DNA of 64,000 bases from an uncultured Acidobacteriia bacterium (GTDB lineage Bacteria > Acidobacteriota > Terriglobia > Bryobacterales > Bryobacteraceae): the NCBI GenBank assembly GCA_903923395.1, contig CAIXXM010000123.1, positions 1-64,000 of the forward strand, written 5' to 3'. Under the pieces are notes generated by a model. That model did no database searches. It saw only the letters and a program-made list of their open reading frames with translations, and was not told the origin of the DNA. Both the position numbers and the translations under genes were made by a program. This document shows positions 26,875 to 35,455 of the stretch, one piece after another. Position 1 is the stretch's first letter. Each line of letters opens with the position of its first letter.

Positions 26875-28413
26875 ATGAATGGAGCCGAGTGCCTTCTCAG
26901 AACCCTGCTGGTGAATGATGTGGACCTGTGCCTGATGAATCCGGGCACTTCGGAAATGCAGTTCGTCTCCGCGTTGGACCGCGTACCGGCCATGCGCGGC
27001 GTGCTGGGTCTGTTTGAAGGCGTTTGTTCCGGCGCGGCAGATGGCTATGCGCGCATGACGGGCAAACCGGCATCCGTCTTGCTGCATCTGGGCCCGGGGC
27101 TGGGTTATGCGCTGTCGAACTTGCATAACGCGAAGAAGGCGAGGTCTCCGGTAGTCAACATTGTTGGAGAGCATTCCACGCAGCATCTGGCCTATGATGC
27201 GCCCCTGAGTGCGGATATTGAGGCTTTCGCGCGGCCGGTTTCAGCGTGGGTGCACACCTTGCGGGAAGCGGGCCAGATGGGGATGTCGGCTGCGGCTGCG
27301 GTGGAGGCTGCGTGGCCGGGCAACGTTTCCACTTTGATTGTCCCGGCAGATTATTCGTGGAGCGAAGCGGGGGAACCGGGAGCGCACAGGCAGAGACCCG
27401 CACGGGCGCTGCCGGCTCCAGACGTGATTCTGCAAATCGCGGAAGTGCTTCGCAAGGGCGGGAAGCTGAGCATCCTGTTGAATGGCCAGGCGCAACACGA
27501 ACGCGGGTTGCGTGCCGCACACAGGTTGCGCGCGCTGACCGGAGTGCGAATCTTCGCGGCGCGCTATGGTGCGCGCTTGAGCCGTGGCGGCAATGTGCCT
27601 GCCGTGGAACGAATCCCCTACTTCCCGGAACCCGCACAGGCCTTGCTTTCCGAACTGGAGCGAATGATTCTGGTGGAGGCGAAACCGCCCGTGTCGTTCT
27701 TCGGCTATCCAAACCTGCGGTCCACACTGGCCCCTCCGGGCTGCATCTTCGACGTGCTGGCGGAAGAATCGCAGGATGGAACGGCGGCGCTCGAATGGTT
27801 GTGCGATGAACTGGGTGCGCCCCGGGTGGACGTGCAGGCGGCGCAACCCGGCGGCGTTCCCACAGGAAGCGAGCCGTTGACGGCGGCAGCGATCGGGCGA
27901 ACCGTTGCGGCTCTGGCACCGGAAGGCGCTGTGTTTTCGGATGAAGCCGTGTCTTCGAGCGAGCAGCTTTGGCCGCATCTGGCCTATGCGCGCCAGCATG
28001 ATCACCTGCCGAACACAGGCGGTTCGATCGGGCAGGGCCTTCCCGTCGCACTGGGTGCGGCGCTGGCTTGTCCAGACCGGAAAGTGATCTCGTTTGAGGG
28101 CGACGGCAGTGCAATGTATACCTTCCAAGCCCTTTGGACCATGGCCCGCGAGAGTCTGGATGTAACCGTGATCATCATGGCGAACCGCCGGTACCGGATT
28201 CTGGATGTGGAAATGACGCGCACCGGGTCGGGTCCGGTGGGGAATCAGGCAGAGCGCATGATTGACCTGAAGAATCCGCTGCTGCAATGGGTGGATTTGG
28301 CAAGGGGCCTGGGTGTTCCGGCCACGCAGGCAGCCACGGTGGAGGAGTTCGTTGCTGCCTTCGCGCAGGCAATGCACGAACCAGGGCCGAAACTGATCGA
28401 AGCGTTGCTGTAA
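26875..28413 (+). CDS. Thiamine-diphosphate-dependent enzyme, acetolactate synthase-like
   Basis: Full three-domain ThDP fold, 512 residues. The N-terminal pyrimidine-binding domain carries the activating Glu at residue 48 (LGLFEGVCSGAADGYARMTG), followed by a central domain and a C-terminal cofactor-binding domain with the GDG...N motif (FEGDGSAMYTFQALWTMA...VIIMANRRY). It is shorter than true catabolic or anabolic acetolactate synthases (about 560-590), and no regulatory subunit gene follows, so a decarboxylase or a different carboligase is as likely. It is divergent from the TonB receptor gene. The stop codon lies inside a short tandem repeat. Confidence 0.85.
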   Translation: MNGAECLLRTLLVNDVDLCLMNPGTSEMQFVSALDRVPAMRGVLGLFEGVCSGAADGYARMTGKPASVLLHLGPGLGYALSNLHNAKKARSPVVNIVGEHSTQHLAYDAPLSADIEAFARPVSAWVHTLREAGQMGMSAAAAVEAAWPGNVSTLIVPADYSWSEAGEPGAHRQRPARALPAPDVILQIAEVLRKGGKLSILLNGQAQHERGLRAAHRLRALTGVRIFAARYGARLSRGGNVPAVERIPYFPEPAQALLSELERMILVEAKPPVSFFGYPNLRSTLAPPGCIFDVLAEESQDGTAALEWLCDELGAPRVDVQAAQPGGVPTGSEPLTAAAIGRTVAALAPEGAVFSDEAVSSSEQLWPHLAYARQHDHLPNTGGSIGQGLPVALGAALACPDRKVISFEGDGSAMYTFQALWTMARESLDVTVIIMANRRYRILDVEMTRTGSGPVGNQAERMIDLKNPLLQWVDLARGLGVPATQAATVEEFVAAFAQAMHEPGPKLIEALL

Positions 28414-28446
28414 CCAAGCTTTGCTGTAACCAAGCTTTGCTGTAAC
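28405..28446. repeat. 16-bp tandem repeat, 2.6 copies, across a stop codon
   Basis: Unit TTGCTGTAACCAAGCT occurs at 28405-28420 and 28421-28436, and its first ten bases again at 28437-28446. The first copy holds the TAA stop of the thiamine-diphosphate enzyme. The copies are identical, so the duplication is recent. Confidence 0.9.
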
Positions 28447-28456
28447 GTAGAACACA

Positions 28457-29803
28457 ATGCGCGCCTGTTTCCCCGCCCTGTTGCTTGTGATGGCCTCTCT
28501 GGCCAATGCCGCCATGAAGGCCGGCACCGCAAAGCTCGATATCACCCCGGTGCAGCCCATCTGGCTTTCCGGCTACTCGTCACGCAACCATCCTTCGGAA
28601 GGCGTTGCCGCGCCGCTGTTTGTGAAAGCGCTGGCAATCGAGAGCGGCCACAATCAGCGCGTGGTGCTGGTCACCATGGATCTCATCGGCATCCCCGGGG
28701 ATTTGGCCGAAGAAATCGCCGCCAGAGCGAAAAAGCGGTATCACCTGGAACGGCAACAACTGGTGCTGAATACCAGCCACACGCACAACGGACCCATGGT
28801 TTGGCCGAACTTGAAGAATCTGGCGTCGCTGCCTCCGGCTGAGGAAGAGAAACTGGTTGCCTACCGGGCGAAATTAACGGGCGCGATCATTACCGTCATC
28901 GGTTCCGCGCTGCACGATCTGGCTCCGGTCACAATCTCGTATGGGGAAGGTACGGCAGGCTTCGGCATGAACCGCAGGCTTTCCACGCCGTCGGGGTATA
29001 AGATTGCGCCGAATCCGCAGGGTCCGGTGGACCATACAGTTCCCGTGCTGAAGATCACTGACCAGACCGGCAAGCTGCGTGCCGTGCTGTTCGCCTACGC
29101 CTGCCACAACACCACGCCGGGCGACACGTACCAGATCAACGGTGACTATGCCGGTTATGCACAAGCCGCAATTGAGAGGGCACACGCCGGCGCGACGGCG
29201 CTGTTCGTCATGCTGTGCGGGGCGGACCAGAACCCGGAACCCCGAGGCAAAGCGGCCTTCGCGGAAGAGCACGGCGCGGAACTCGCAACTGCGGTGGAAA
29301 AGACCCTGAGCGGTGCCATGACTCCCGTGTCTGGCAAGGTCACTTCCGCGTTCCAGACCATCCCGCTCAAGATAGCCACACGTCTGCGGGAGGAGTTCGA
29401 AAAGGAGAAAGCGGGTAAGGTTGCGCCAACCGCACGCCGCGGCGACATGATGCTCAAGGCTCTGGATGCCGGCAAAGACATCTACACCGTGCAGTATCCC
29501 GTGGAAGCGGTACGCTTCGGCCAGAGCCTGACACTGCTGGCGCTGGGCGGCGAGGTGGTGGTGGATTACTCCATCCGGATGCACCGCGAATACCCGGGCG
29601 AACCGCTCATCACCGCAGGGTATTCGAATGACGTGATGTCTTATATTCCGTCTCTCCGCGTGCTGAAAGAGGGCGGCTATGAGGCTGGGGATTCCATGAA
29701 TTACTACAGCCTGCCCGGACCCTATGCCCCCGATGTGGAAGACCGCATCTTTGCCGCGATTCACCAGGTGATGACAAAAGTGGGCAGAAGCACTGCGAAG
29801 TAA
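28457..29803 (+). CDS. Secreted neutral/alkaline ceramidase-like protein
   Basis: Signal peptide MRACFPALLLVMASLANA, then the N-terminal catalytic-type domain of the neutral/alkaline ceramidase family: TAKLDITPVQPIWLSGY, LVTMDLIGIPGDLA, and the zinc/active-site segment LNTSHTHNGPMVWPNL. At 448 residues it lacks the C-terminal immunoglobulin-like domain of full ceramidases. Such short relatives are common in Acidobacteriota and Planctomycetota, and their substrates are unproven; an amide bond of a lipid or sugar is likely. It follows the ThDP enzyme by 43 bp on the same strand. Confidence 0.88.
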   Translation: MRACFPALLLVMASLANAAMKAGTAKLDITPVQPIWLSGYSSRNHPSEGVAAPLFVKALAIESGHNQRVVLVTMDLIGIPGDLAEEIAARAKKRYHLERQQLVLNTSHTHNGPMVWPNLKNLASLPPAEEEKLVAYRAKLTGAIITVIGSALHDLAPVTISYGEGTAGFGMNRRLSTPSGYKIAPNPQGPVDHTVPVLKITDQTGKLRAVLFAYACHNTTPGDTYQINGDYAGYAQAAIERAHAGATALFVMLCGADQNPEPRGKAAFAEEHGAELATAVEKTLSGAMTPVSGKVTSAFQTIPLKIATRLREEFEKEKAGKVAPTARRGDMMLKALDAGKDIYTVQYPVEAVRFGQSLTLLALGGEVVVDYSIRMHREYPGEPLITAGYSNDVMSYIPSLRVLKEGGYEAGDSMNYYSLPGPYAPDVEDRIFAAIHQVMTKVGRSTAK

Positions 29804-29865
29804 TCTGAACCAGACATTGCGAAACTATGACAATTCGTACCTTTCGGCGGTGCCATAGTCGAGGT

Positions 29866-31278
29866 ATGAGTCTACCGGTCATCATTCAAGGCGGTATGGG
29901 TGTTGGAGTTTCGAACTGGCGTTTGGCAAGGGCAGTATCCATTACCGGGCAGTTGGGAGTGGTCTCCGGAACGGCACTCGATCAGGTTCTCGCGCGGCGC
30001 TTGCAGGATGGCGACCCCGGTGGCGACATGCGCCGTGCGCTCGCCCACTTCCCTTCGCAGGAGATCGCCGGGCGGGTACTGAAAGAGTTCTTTATCGCAG
30101 GCGGCAGAGCACCCGGGCAACCCTACCGCAGGATGCCGCAACCGGCGCATGATGTGCCCGCCGGAACGGTGGAACTCTACATCGCTTCCAACTTTGTGGA
30201 AGTCTTCCTGGCCAAAGAAGGTCATCACAACCCCGTTGGCATCAACTACCTCGAAAAGATACAAGCCCCGCATCTGGCATCCATCTATGGCGCCATGCTG
30301 GCCGGTGTGGATTATGTGCTGATGGGGGCGGGCATTCCGTTGAAGATCCCGGGCGTGCTCGCCCACTTTGTCCACCATGAACCGGCGACTTACCCTTTGC
30401 AGGTGATCGGTGCACTCGACGGCGAAAGTACACAACTCCACTTCGATCCGCGCGACTATCTGCCGGAGGCGCATACTGCCCTGCACCGCCCGAAGTTTCT
30501 CGCCATCATCGCCTCGAACACACTCGCGGTGACACTGCTGAAGAAGGCGAATGGCAAGGTGGATGGTTTCGTGGTGGAAGGTCCCACGGCTGGCGGACAC
30601 AATGCACCGCCACGCGGCAAGATGCAATTGACTGAAGCCGGGGAACCTGTGTACGGTGAGCGTGATCTGGTGGACCTGCAAAAGCTCGCGGAGTTGGGTG
30701 TGCCCTTCTGGCTGGCGGGCGGGTATGGTTCGGCGGAGAAACTGCAAGAAGCCTTGCGGGCTGGCGCGGCGGGTGTGCAAGTGGGAACGGCCTTCGCGTT
30801 CTGTGAGGAATCCGGCCTGCGCGCGGACTACCGGCTGGAGGTTTTGAAAGAAGTGGAAGACGGCAGCGCGCAGTTATTCACTGACCCGCTGGCGTCTCCC
30901 ACAGGCTTCCCGTTCAAGGTCATCTCCGTTGCGGCCACGGCTTCCGAACCGGAGACTTACGCAGCCAGACCCCGCGTGTGCGATCTGGGTTATCTGCGGG
31001 AAGCGTACCGGATGGATTCAGGCGAGCTTGGTTACCGCTGCGCCGGAGAGCCAGTGACCGTCTACGCAGCCAAAGGCGGCAAGGCGGAGTATGCGGAAGG
31101 GCGTAAGTGTCTCTGTAATGGCTTGCTTGCGAATATCGGGTATCCACAAGTGCGGAACCGCTACGAAGAACCGGGATTGTTGACCGCCGGTGATGACCTG
31201 GCGAGCCTCAGCGTATGGGGCCGGAATTACTCGGCGGCGGATGTGGTGAACGGGTTGCTCACGGCTTCGCGCAGCTGA
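29866..31278 (+). CDS. Nitronate monooxygenase family flavoprotein
   Basis: ATG at 29866 has GAGG just upstream and gives the family opening MSLPVIIQGGMGVGVSNWRL; the frame also opens at 29827 without support. TIM-barrel FMN-binding features include the central VEGPTAGGHNAPPRGK with the catalytic-type His, WLAGGYGSAEKLQEALRAGA, and AGVQVGTAFAFCEESG. At about 470 residues it is longer than fungal-type enzymes and matches the bacterial long form with a Cys-containing C-terminus (RKCLCNGLLANIGY). It likely oxidises alkyl nitronates or acts as a related FMN reductase. The 3' end overlaps the convergent tannase-like gene by 20 bp. Confidence 0.9.
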   Translation: MSLPVIIQGGMGVGVSNWRLARAVSITGQLGVVSGTALDQVLARRLQDGDPGGDMRRALAHFPSQEIAGRVLKEFFIAGGRAPGQPYRRMPQPAHDVPAGTVELYIASNFVEVFLAKEGHHNPVGINYLEKIQAPHLASIYGAMLAGVDYVLMGAGIPLKIPGVLAHFVHHEPATYPLQVIGALDGESTQLHFDPRDYLPEAHTALHRPKFLAIIASNTLAVTLLKKANGKVDGFVVEGPTAGGHNAPPRGKMQLTEAGEPVYGERDLVDLQKLAELGVPFWLAGGYGSAEKLQEALRAGAAGVQVGTAFAFCEESGLRADYRLEVLKEVEDGSAQLFTDPLASPTGFPFKVISVAATASEPETYAARPRVCDLGYLREAYRMDSGELGYRCAGEPVTVYAAKGGKAEYAEGRKCLCNGLLANIGYPQVRNRYEEPGLLTAGDDLASLSVWGRNYSAADVVNGLLTASRS

Positions 31279-32815
31279 AGTTCGCGGAGTCATCTATGCT
31301 GCCGCTGCCTTTGTACTTCGCCACCTCAGGGTAAACGCAGAGCGGACGGGTCCGCACCACTTTGCCCTGTACGACGCGGGCCGCCTCAATCCTTGCCGGT
31401 GCCTTGCTCTGCTCCACCCAGTTCAGAAGGTGGGTGGTCGCGTCAAACTGGCTCGTGCCCATGCCGCCGCCGCAATGGAACATGCCGGGCACCATGAAGA
31501 GCCGGAAGAAGTCCGTGGTGGAGTCGCCCATTGTGGCGAGCACGTTCTCGTAATATTCAACGCCCATTTTCGGATTGAGCTGCGGGTCCGCCCAGCCGAA
31601 GTACATCAGCAGTTTGCCGCCGTGTTTGCGGAAGGCGCTGAGGTCCGGATCAGTGGCATCAATGATCTGCCGGAACTCTTCCGCCTTCGCGGGAGCAGTG
31701 TTGATATCGAACTTCCGGAACGCCTTCACCGGATCATCATCCACATTGCCACCCAGCGCGGCGGGGGCGATCCAGCGCAGGAAGTTGTAGCCGTAAGAAG
31801 TCCAGGCCCCGGGCGTATTGCCGGCGTTGATCTCCTGCCCCATCCAGCCGTGGCGTCCATTGGCATCGGCGACTTCCGCACCCACGGGCCAGCCGGGAAA
31901 GAAGCGCTTGCCCTGGCTCATCACATCGCCATAGATGCGCTCCAGCGTCTTGAGTTCCGAAGCCGTGAAGCAATCCGCGCCATCCGCCGCAGTGCAGCGG
32001 GGCAGGTCCTTCGCGGGCTTGAAATCACAGCGGCGCGGGTCATCGATGAGACCGTCTTTCAGGCCGTCCGCGGCATCGCACTTGTCATAAACAAGCTTGG
32101 CCAGCAGAGGGAGCTTCGAAGCCGGGACGGGGTTTTCATTCATCCCCTGCATCCAGTAAGCGCGGGAAAGATGCGTGGCAGTTTGGTAGAGTCCAGGCGC
32201 GCCGGCGATGATGCCATCGAAGTCATTGGGAAAGCGCTGGGCAAGTGTCAATCCCTGGCGGCCACCCTGCGAACAACCTTCGTAATATGATTTCTGCGGA
32301 CCCGCCCCGTAGTAAGCCTTCGCCATGATTTTGGCTGTTTCCGCGGTGAGATGGAGAGAACGGAAACCGTAATCGAGTAGTTCCTGCCGGTTCTGCGCGA
32401 AACTGGCGCCGGGTTCCAGCGCAGCGGAGTGACCTGTATCTGTTGAGGCCGTCACGAAGCCCGCCTTCAAGCCCCGGGCCGCACTGGCGATCCGGCCAGC
32501 GGTTTCAAAGGATTCCCCCGCCCAGCCGCCATTGCCGAACATGTAGAGACGTCCGTTCCAGGCCGTGGGCAGCTTCACTTCGATGTTCAACGCGGGCTGA
32601 ATGAAGATGCGGACGAGACAGTGTTCGGGCGCAACAGAAGTTGTTGCCACAACCTTCGTGCTGACAACGGAATACCCGAAGTTCGTCAAACTGCGCAGGT
32701 CATTGCAGGCGATCGCAGGTTTGCCGGTGAGGGCAGGAACGGTCCAGTCACGCAGCGGCACCGTTTGTGCGGAGAGAATTCCCGTGCAGACCAAAGGCAG
32801 AAGGTATTTGAACAT
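31259..32815 (-). CDS. Secreted tannase/feruloyl esterase family protein
   Basis: Signal peptide MFKYLLPLVCTGILSAQ from ATG 32815, preferred over 32860. Alpha/beta-hydrolase with the nucleophile elbow GCSQGGRQG (about residue 180), LPTAWNGRLYMFGNGGWAG upstream, DPDLSAFRKHGGKLLMYFGW (acid Asp region) and a C-terminal MFHCGGGMGTSQFD bearing the catalytic His. Paired cysteines are typical of the family. Expected reaction: hydrolysis of ester bonds of phenolic acids in plant material. It is divergent from another secreted hydrolase across about 50 bp. Confidence 0.92.
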   Translation of the reverse strand: MFKYLLPLVCTGILSAQTVPLRDWTVPALTGKPAIACNDLRSLTNFGYSVVSTKVVATTSVAPEHCLVRIFIQPALNIEVKLPTAWNGRLYMFGNGGWAGESFETAGRIASAARGLKAGFVTASTDTGHSAALEPGASFAQNRQELLDYGFRSLHLTAETAKIMAKAYYGAGPQKSYYEGCSQGGRQGLTLAQRFPNDFDGIIAGAPGLYQTATHLSRAYWMQGMNENPVPASKLPLLAKLVYDKCDAADGLKDGLIDDPRRCDFKPAKDLPRCTAADGADCFTASELKTLERIYGDVMSQGKRFFPGWPVGAEVADANGRHGWMGQEINAGNTPGAWTSYGYNFLRWIAPAALGGNVDDDPVKAFRKFDINTAPAKAEEFRQIIDATDPDLSAFRKHGGKLLMYFGWADPQLNPKMGVEYYENVLATMGDSTTDFFRLFMVPGMFHCGGGMGTSQFDATTHLLNWVEQSKAPARIEAARVVQGKVVRTRPLCVYPEVAKYKGSGSIDDSANFSCAKP

Positions 32816-32867
32816 GCGGAATCTGATTCTATCGGAACCACTGTTTCGTGATAGATTCATTCACGCC

Positions 32868-33722
32868 ATGACCAGACGATTCCTGTTCCTGCTGCCCGCC
32901 GCCGGGCTCCTATTCGCGCAACTGGAAGGCAGCAAGGCCGAGGTCTACAAGACCACCGGCGACACCGCCCTGCAGCTTTACATTTACCGGCCGGCCGGAG
33001 TGCCCGTGACGGAGAAGCGCCCCGCCATCGTCTTCTTCTTCGGTGGTGGCTGGAAGACCGGCAACCCCAAGCAGTTCGAGCAGCAATGCAAGTATCTTTC
33101 CGGGCGCGGCATGATCGCGATCACCGCCGACTACCGTGTTTCCAGCCGCAACCAAACCAAGGCCTGGGATTCGGCACGCGATGCAAAGTCGGCCATCCGC
33201 TGGGTGCGGCAGAATGCAGCGCGGTTGGGAATCGATCCAGACCGGATTGTGGCGTCCGGCGGCTCAGCGGGAGGTCACATCGCTGCCGTGACGGGCGTCG
33301 TGAAGGGCTTGGACGAAGCAACAGAAGACCATAGCGTGAGTTCGCGGCCCAATGCCATGGTGCTCTTCAACCCCGTGCTCCTGCTGGCCGCTGTGCCGGG
33401 CCGGGAAATGAAGGCTTTCGACAACCCCGAATTACAGGGCGGCGACCGGATTTCCATCTCCCCCTGGCATCATGTGACCAAGGGCGCGCCGCCAACCATC
33501 ATCTTCCACGGCAAGGCTGACACCACGGTACCTTATGTGACGGCCGAGGCTTTCACGGAAAAGATGAAGGCAGCCGGCAACCGCTGTGAACTGGTCGGCT
33601 ACGAAGGCGAGAAGCATGGCTTCTTCAATTACCCCAACAAGGCCTACACGGACGCGCTGCGCAAGACCGATGAGTTTCTGGTCTCACTTGGCTATCTTTC
33701 AGGCAGTCCGACACTGCAGTAG
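32868..33722 (+). CDS. Secreted alpha/beta hydrolase (BD-FAE/esterase-like)
   Basis: Signal peptide MTRRFLFLLPAAGLLFAQ from ATG 32868; the frame extends upstream to 32601 but that part lies in the divergent gene. Conserved IVFFFGGGWKTGNPKQFE (oxyanion-hole type), nucleophile GGSAGGHIAA, acid Asp in FHGKADTTVPY and His in YEGEKHGFFNY. About 285 residues, usual for acetyl-xylan or feruloyl esterase-like hydrolases. With the divergent tannase-like gene it suggests a small ester-cleaving locus acting on plant polymers. The last 24 bp overlap the convergent lactonase-like gene. Confidence 0.9.
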   Translation: MTRRFLFLLPAAGLLFAQLEGSKAEVYKTTGDTALQLYIYRPAGVPVTEKRPAIVFFFGGGWKTGNPKQFEQQCKYLSGRGMIAITADYRVSSRNQTKAWDSARDAKSAIRWVRQNAARLGIDPDRIVASGGSAGGHIAAVTGVVKGLDEATEDHSVSSRPNAMVLFNPVLLLAAVPGREMKAFDNPELQGGDRISISPWHHVTKGAPPTIIFHGKADTTVPYVTAEAFTEKMKAAGNRCELVGYEGEKHGFFNYPNKAYTDALRKTDEFLVSLGYLSGSPTLQ

Positions 33723-34556
33723 ACGTTCGGCGGCTTGCGGGTCATGCGCCGGCAGGTAGATCAGTGGCACCTGCGCTGCCAGTTTGCGGATTTTGGCGAG
33801 CGTCTCTCCGGCCAGTGTTTCGTTTGGCGAGACGCCATCCACTTTGCCTTGCTGCATCATTGCCGAGTTATAAGAAGCGTCACCGGCGAATAACACGCAA
33901 GTCCCCAGGTCATCACCGGTTTCGACGAAGACGCCGAGATGGTTCGCAGTGTGGCCGGGAAGCGGCAGCGCGATAACATCGCCGGCCTTCGTAACGGTGT
34001 GGCTCTCCTCGAAAGGACCCAAACCGCCACAAGTGAAGTCCACGGGTTTCGGGTCGAAGAAGTTGGGCCAGCGTTGCGGCAGATAACCATTCAGCCGGCC
34101 GCCCCAGCCACTGGCGGCATCGATCTCACCGCGCGCAGCGAAGATTTCTGTATTGGGGAAATGGGCCAAGCCGCCGTCATGGTCGACGTGCAGATGCGTG
34201 AGGATCAATTTCTTCACATCATTGCGACCGATGCCAAGTGCCCGCAGCCTGGGTCCAATCTCGTCTTCGGGCTGCATCTCAAAATCCACCTGCCAGCGCA
34301 GATAAGGGTGGAGGCTCTCCGCGTGCCGCAGCAAGTGGAGTCCCTGGCCGGTATCGATTACGATCACGCCCTCCGGATGCTCCACGGCATAGGCGAAGGT
34401 GGGGACCCAGGCCCATTCGGAATCGCGGAAGATCGCGAGCTGTCGGCCGATACCCTTGCCGCGCCCCTCAATCTGGGCGGTTTTGATCCGCACCTTTCCG
34501 GTCTGCAGCGCATGTATCTTGACAGGCACCCTCGATGGGATGCCGCGTGCGTGCAT
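33699..34556 (-). CDS. Metallo-beta-lactamase-fold hydrolase, N-acyl-homoserine lactonase-like
   Basis: About 285 residues, with the zinc-binding motif ILTHLHVDHDGGLAHF, later zinc ligands in ALPLPGHTANHLGVF and LFAGDASYN, and a closing IYLPAHDPQAAERL. The layout (VIVIDTGQG strand before the HxHxDH motif) resembles AttM/AhlD quorum-quenching lactonases, but other MBL hydrolases share it. No signal peptide, so the enzyme is cytoplasmic. It is divergent from the DUF3050 gene across about 60 bp and is not linked to any LuxI/LuxR quorum gene. Confidence 0.85.
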   Translation of the reverse strand: MHARGIPSRVPVKIHALQTGKVRIKTAQIEGRGKGIGRQLAIFRDSEWAWVPTFAYAVEHPEGVIVIDTGQGLHLLRHAESLHPYLRWQVDFEMQPEDEIGPRLRALGIGRNDVKKLILTHLHVDHDGGLAHFPNTEIFAARGEIDAASGWGGRLNGYLPQRWPNFFDPKPVDFTCGGLGPFEESHTVTKAGDVIALPLPGHTANHLGVFVETGDDLGTCVLFAGDASYNSAMMQQGKVDGVSPNETLAGETLAKIRKLAAQVPLIYLPAHDPQAAERLLQCRTA

Positions 34557-34618
34557 TCGGTCGCGGCGTTCGATTTTCCTGCTGCCTGGGGCACCCCGGG
34601 ATCATCACAACAACAGAC

Positions 34619-35398
34619 ATGAAAGACTTCAGCGGGCTCCGGCGGCAGATCAGAGAACATGCACTTTACAAGGAGATCCGGCGGGTGGAAGACCTGCGGA
34701 TCTTCATGGAGACCCACGTCTTCGCCGTGTGGGATTTCATGTCGCTCCTGAAATCGCTGCAACAAAGTTTGACCTCAGTTACCGTTCCATGGGTACCGAG
34801 CCGTTATGCCACGTCCAGGCGTCTGATCAATGAGATTGTGCTGGGCGAAGAGAGTGATGCATACGAGGACGGGTTCATCAGCCACTTCGAGTTATATCTC
34901 GCGGCGATGGAAGAGTGCGGTGCCAACACAGAGCCGATCCTGCGGCTGCTCGAAGCCCTGCAGAACGGCCAGACTTTGAATGCTGCGCTGGCGAATCAGG
35001 TCATCCCCGCCGCAGCGCGGGAGTTCGTGCTGGCGACGTTTGCAACCATCCGCCCGGAGCAACCGCATATCACGGCGGCGGCCTTCACGATTGGCCGTGA
35101 GGATCTGATTCCTGCCATGTTTCATGAGATCGTGCGGGAGTTACACCGCAGTTTTGCAGGGTTGGCGACCTTCGAGTATTACCTGCAGCGGCACATTGAA
35201 GTCGATTCCGACAGCCATGGCCCGATGGCGCTGCAAATGCTGGAAGAGCTTTGCAGAGGAGATGAGATCCGGCAGCAGGAAGCGGATGACGCAGCGGAAC
35301 AGGCACTGCGCGCACGCTTGAAGATGTGGGATGGAATTCTGGAGCGAATCCTGGCGGCCCGCGAAGAGGTTGAAGCCGGGGAGTTGGCCTGCGCCTAA
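34619..35398 (+). CDS. DUF3050 protein, heme-oxygenase-like fold
   Basis: ATG 34619 is used because the family begins at that point. All-helical protein of about 259 residues with the characteristic RRVEDLRIFMETHVFAVWDF, MSLLKSLQQSLT and later ISHFELYLAAMEECGA and YYLQRHIEVDSDSHGPMAL. Spaced Glu and His residues could bind a di-metal centre, as in other heme-oxygenase-like oxidases; this is inferred from fold, and the reaction is unknown. The stop codon lies in the loop of a 7-bp hairpin (GGCCTGC 35386-35392 / GCAGGCC 35401-35407) without a T run. Confidence 0.86.
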   Translation: MKDFSGLRRQIREHALYKEIRRVEDLRIFMETHVFAVWDFMSLLKSLQQSLTSVTVPWVPSRYATSRRLINEIVLGEESDAYEDGFISHFELYLAAMEECGANTEPILRLLEALQNGQTLNAALANQVIPAAAREFVLATFATIRPEQPHITAAAFTIGREDLIPAMFHEIVRELHRSFAGLATFEYYLQRHIEVDSDSHGPMALQMLEELCRGDEIRQQEADDAAEQALRARLKMWDGILERILAAREEVEAGELACA

Positions 35399-35455
35399 CG
35401 GCAGGCCGCCCTTGATCAACTTAGCTGACGCGCGTCGTAATGGCGGAGGAGCAGC

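Noticed and set aside
26875-28413. Calling the ThDP enzyme a true acetolactate synthase (ilvB)
   Set aside because: It is short for the family, no small subunit follows, and neighbours are unrelated to branched-chain amino acid synthesis.
28405-28446. CRISPR-like array
   Set aside because: Repeats are contiguous with no spacers; no cas genes in the window.
27241-28560. 439-codon antisense frame over the ThDP enzyme
   Set aside because: No motif, and it runs across the tandem repeat and into the ceramidase gene.
33699-34556. Quorum-sensing locus
   Set aside because: Only the lactonase-like enzyme is present; no LuxI, and the LuxR-type proteins in the window have receiver or PAS domains, not autoinducer-binding ones.
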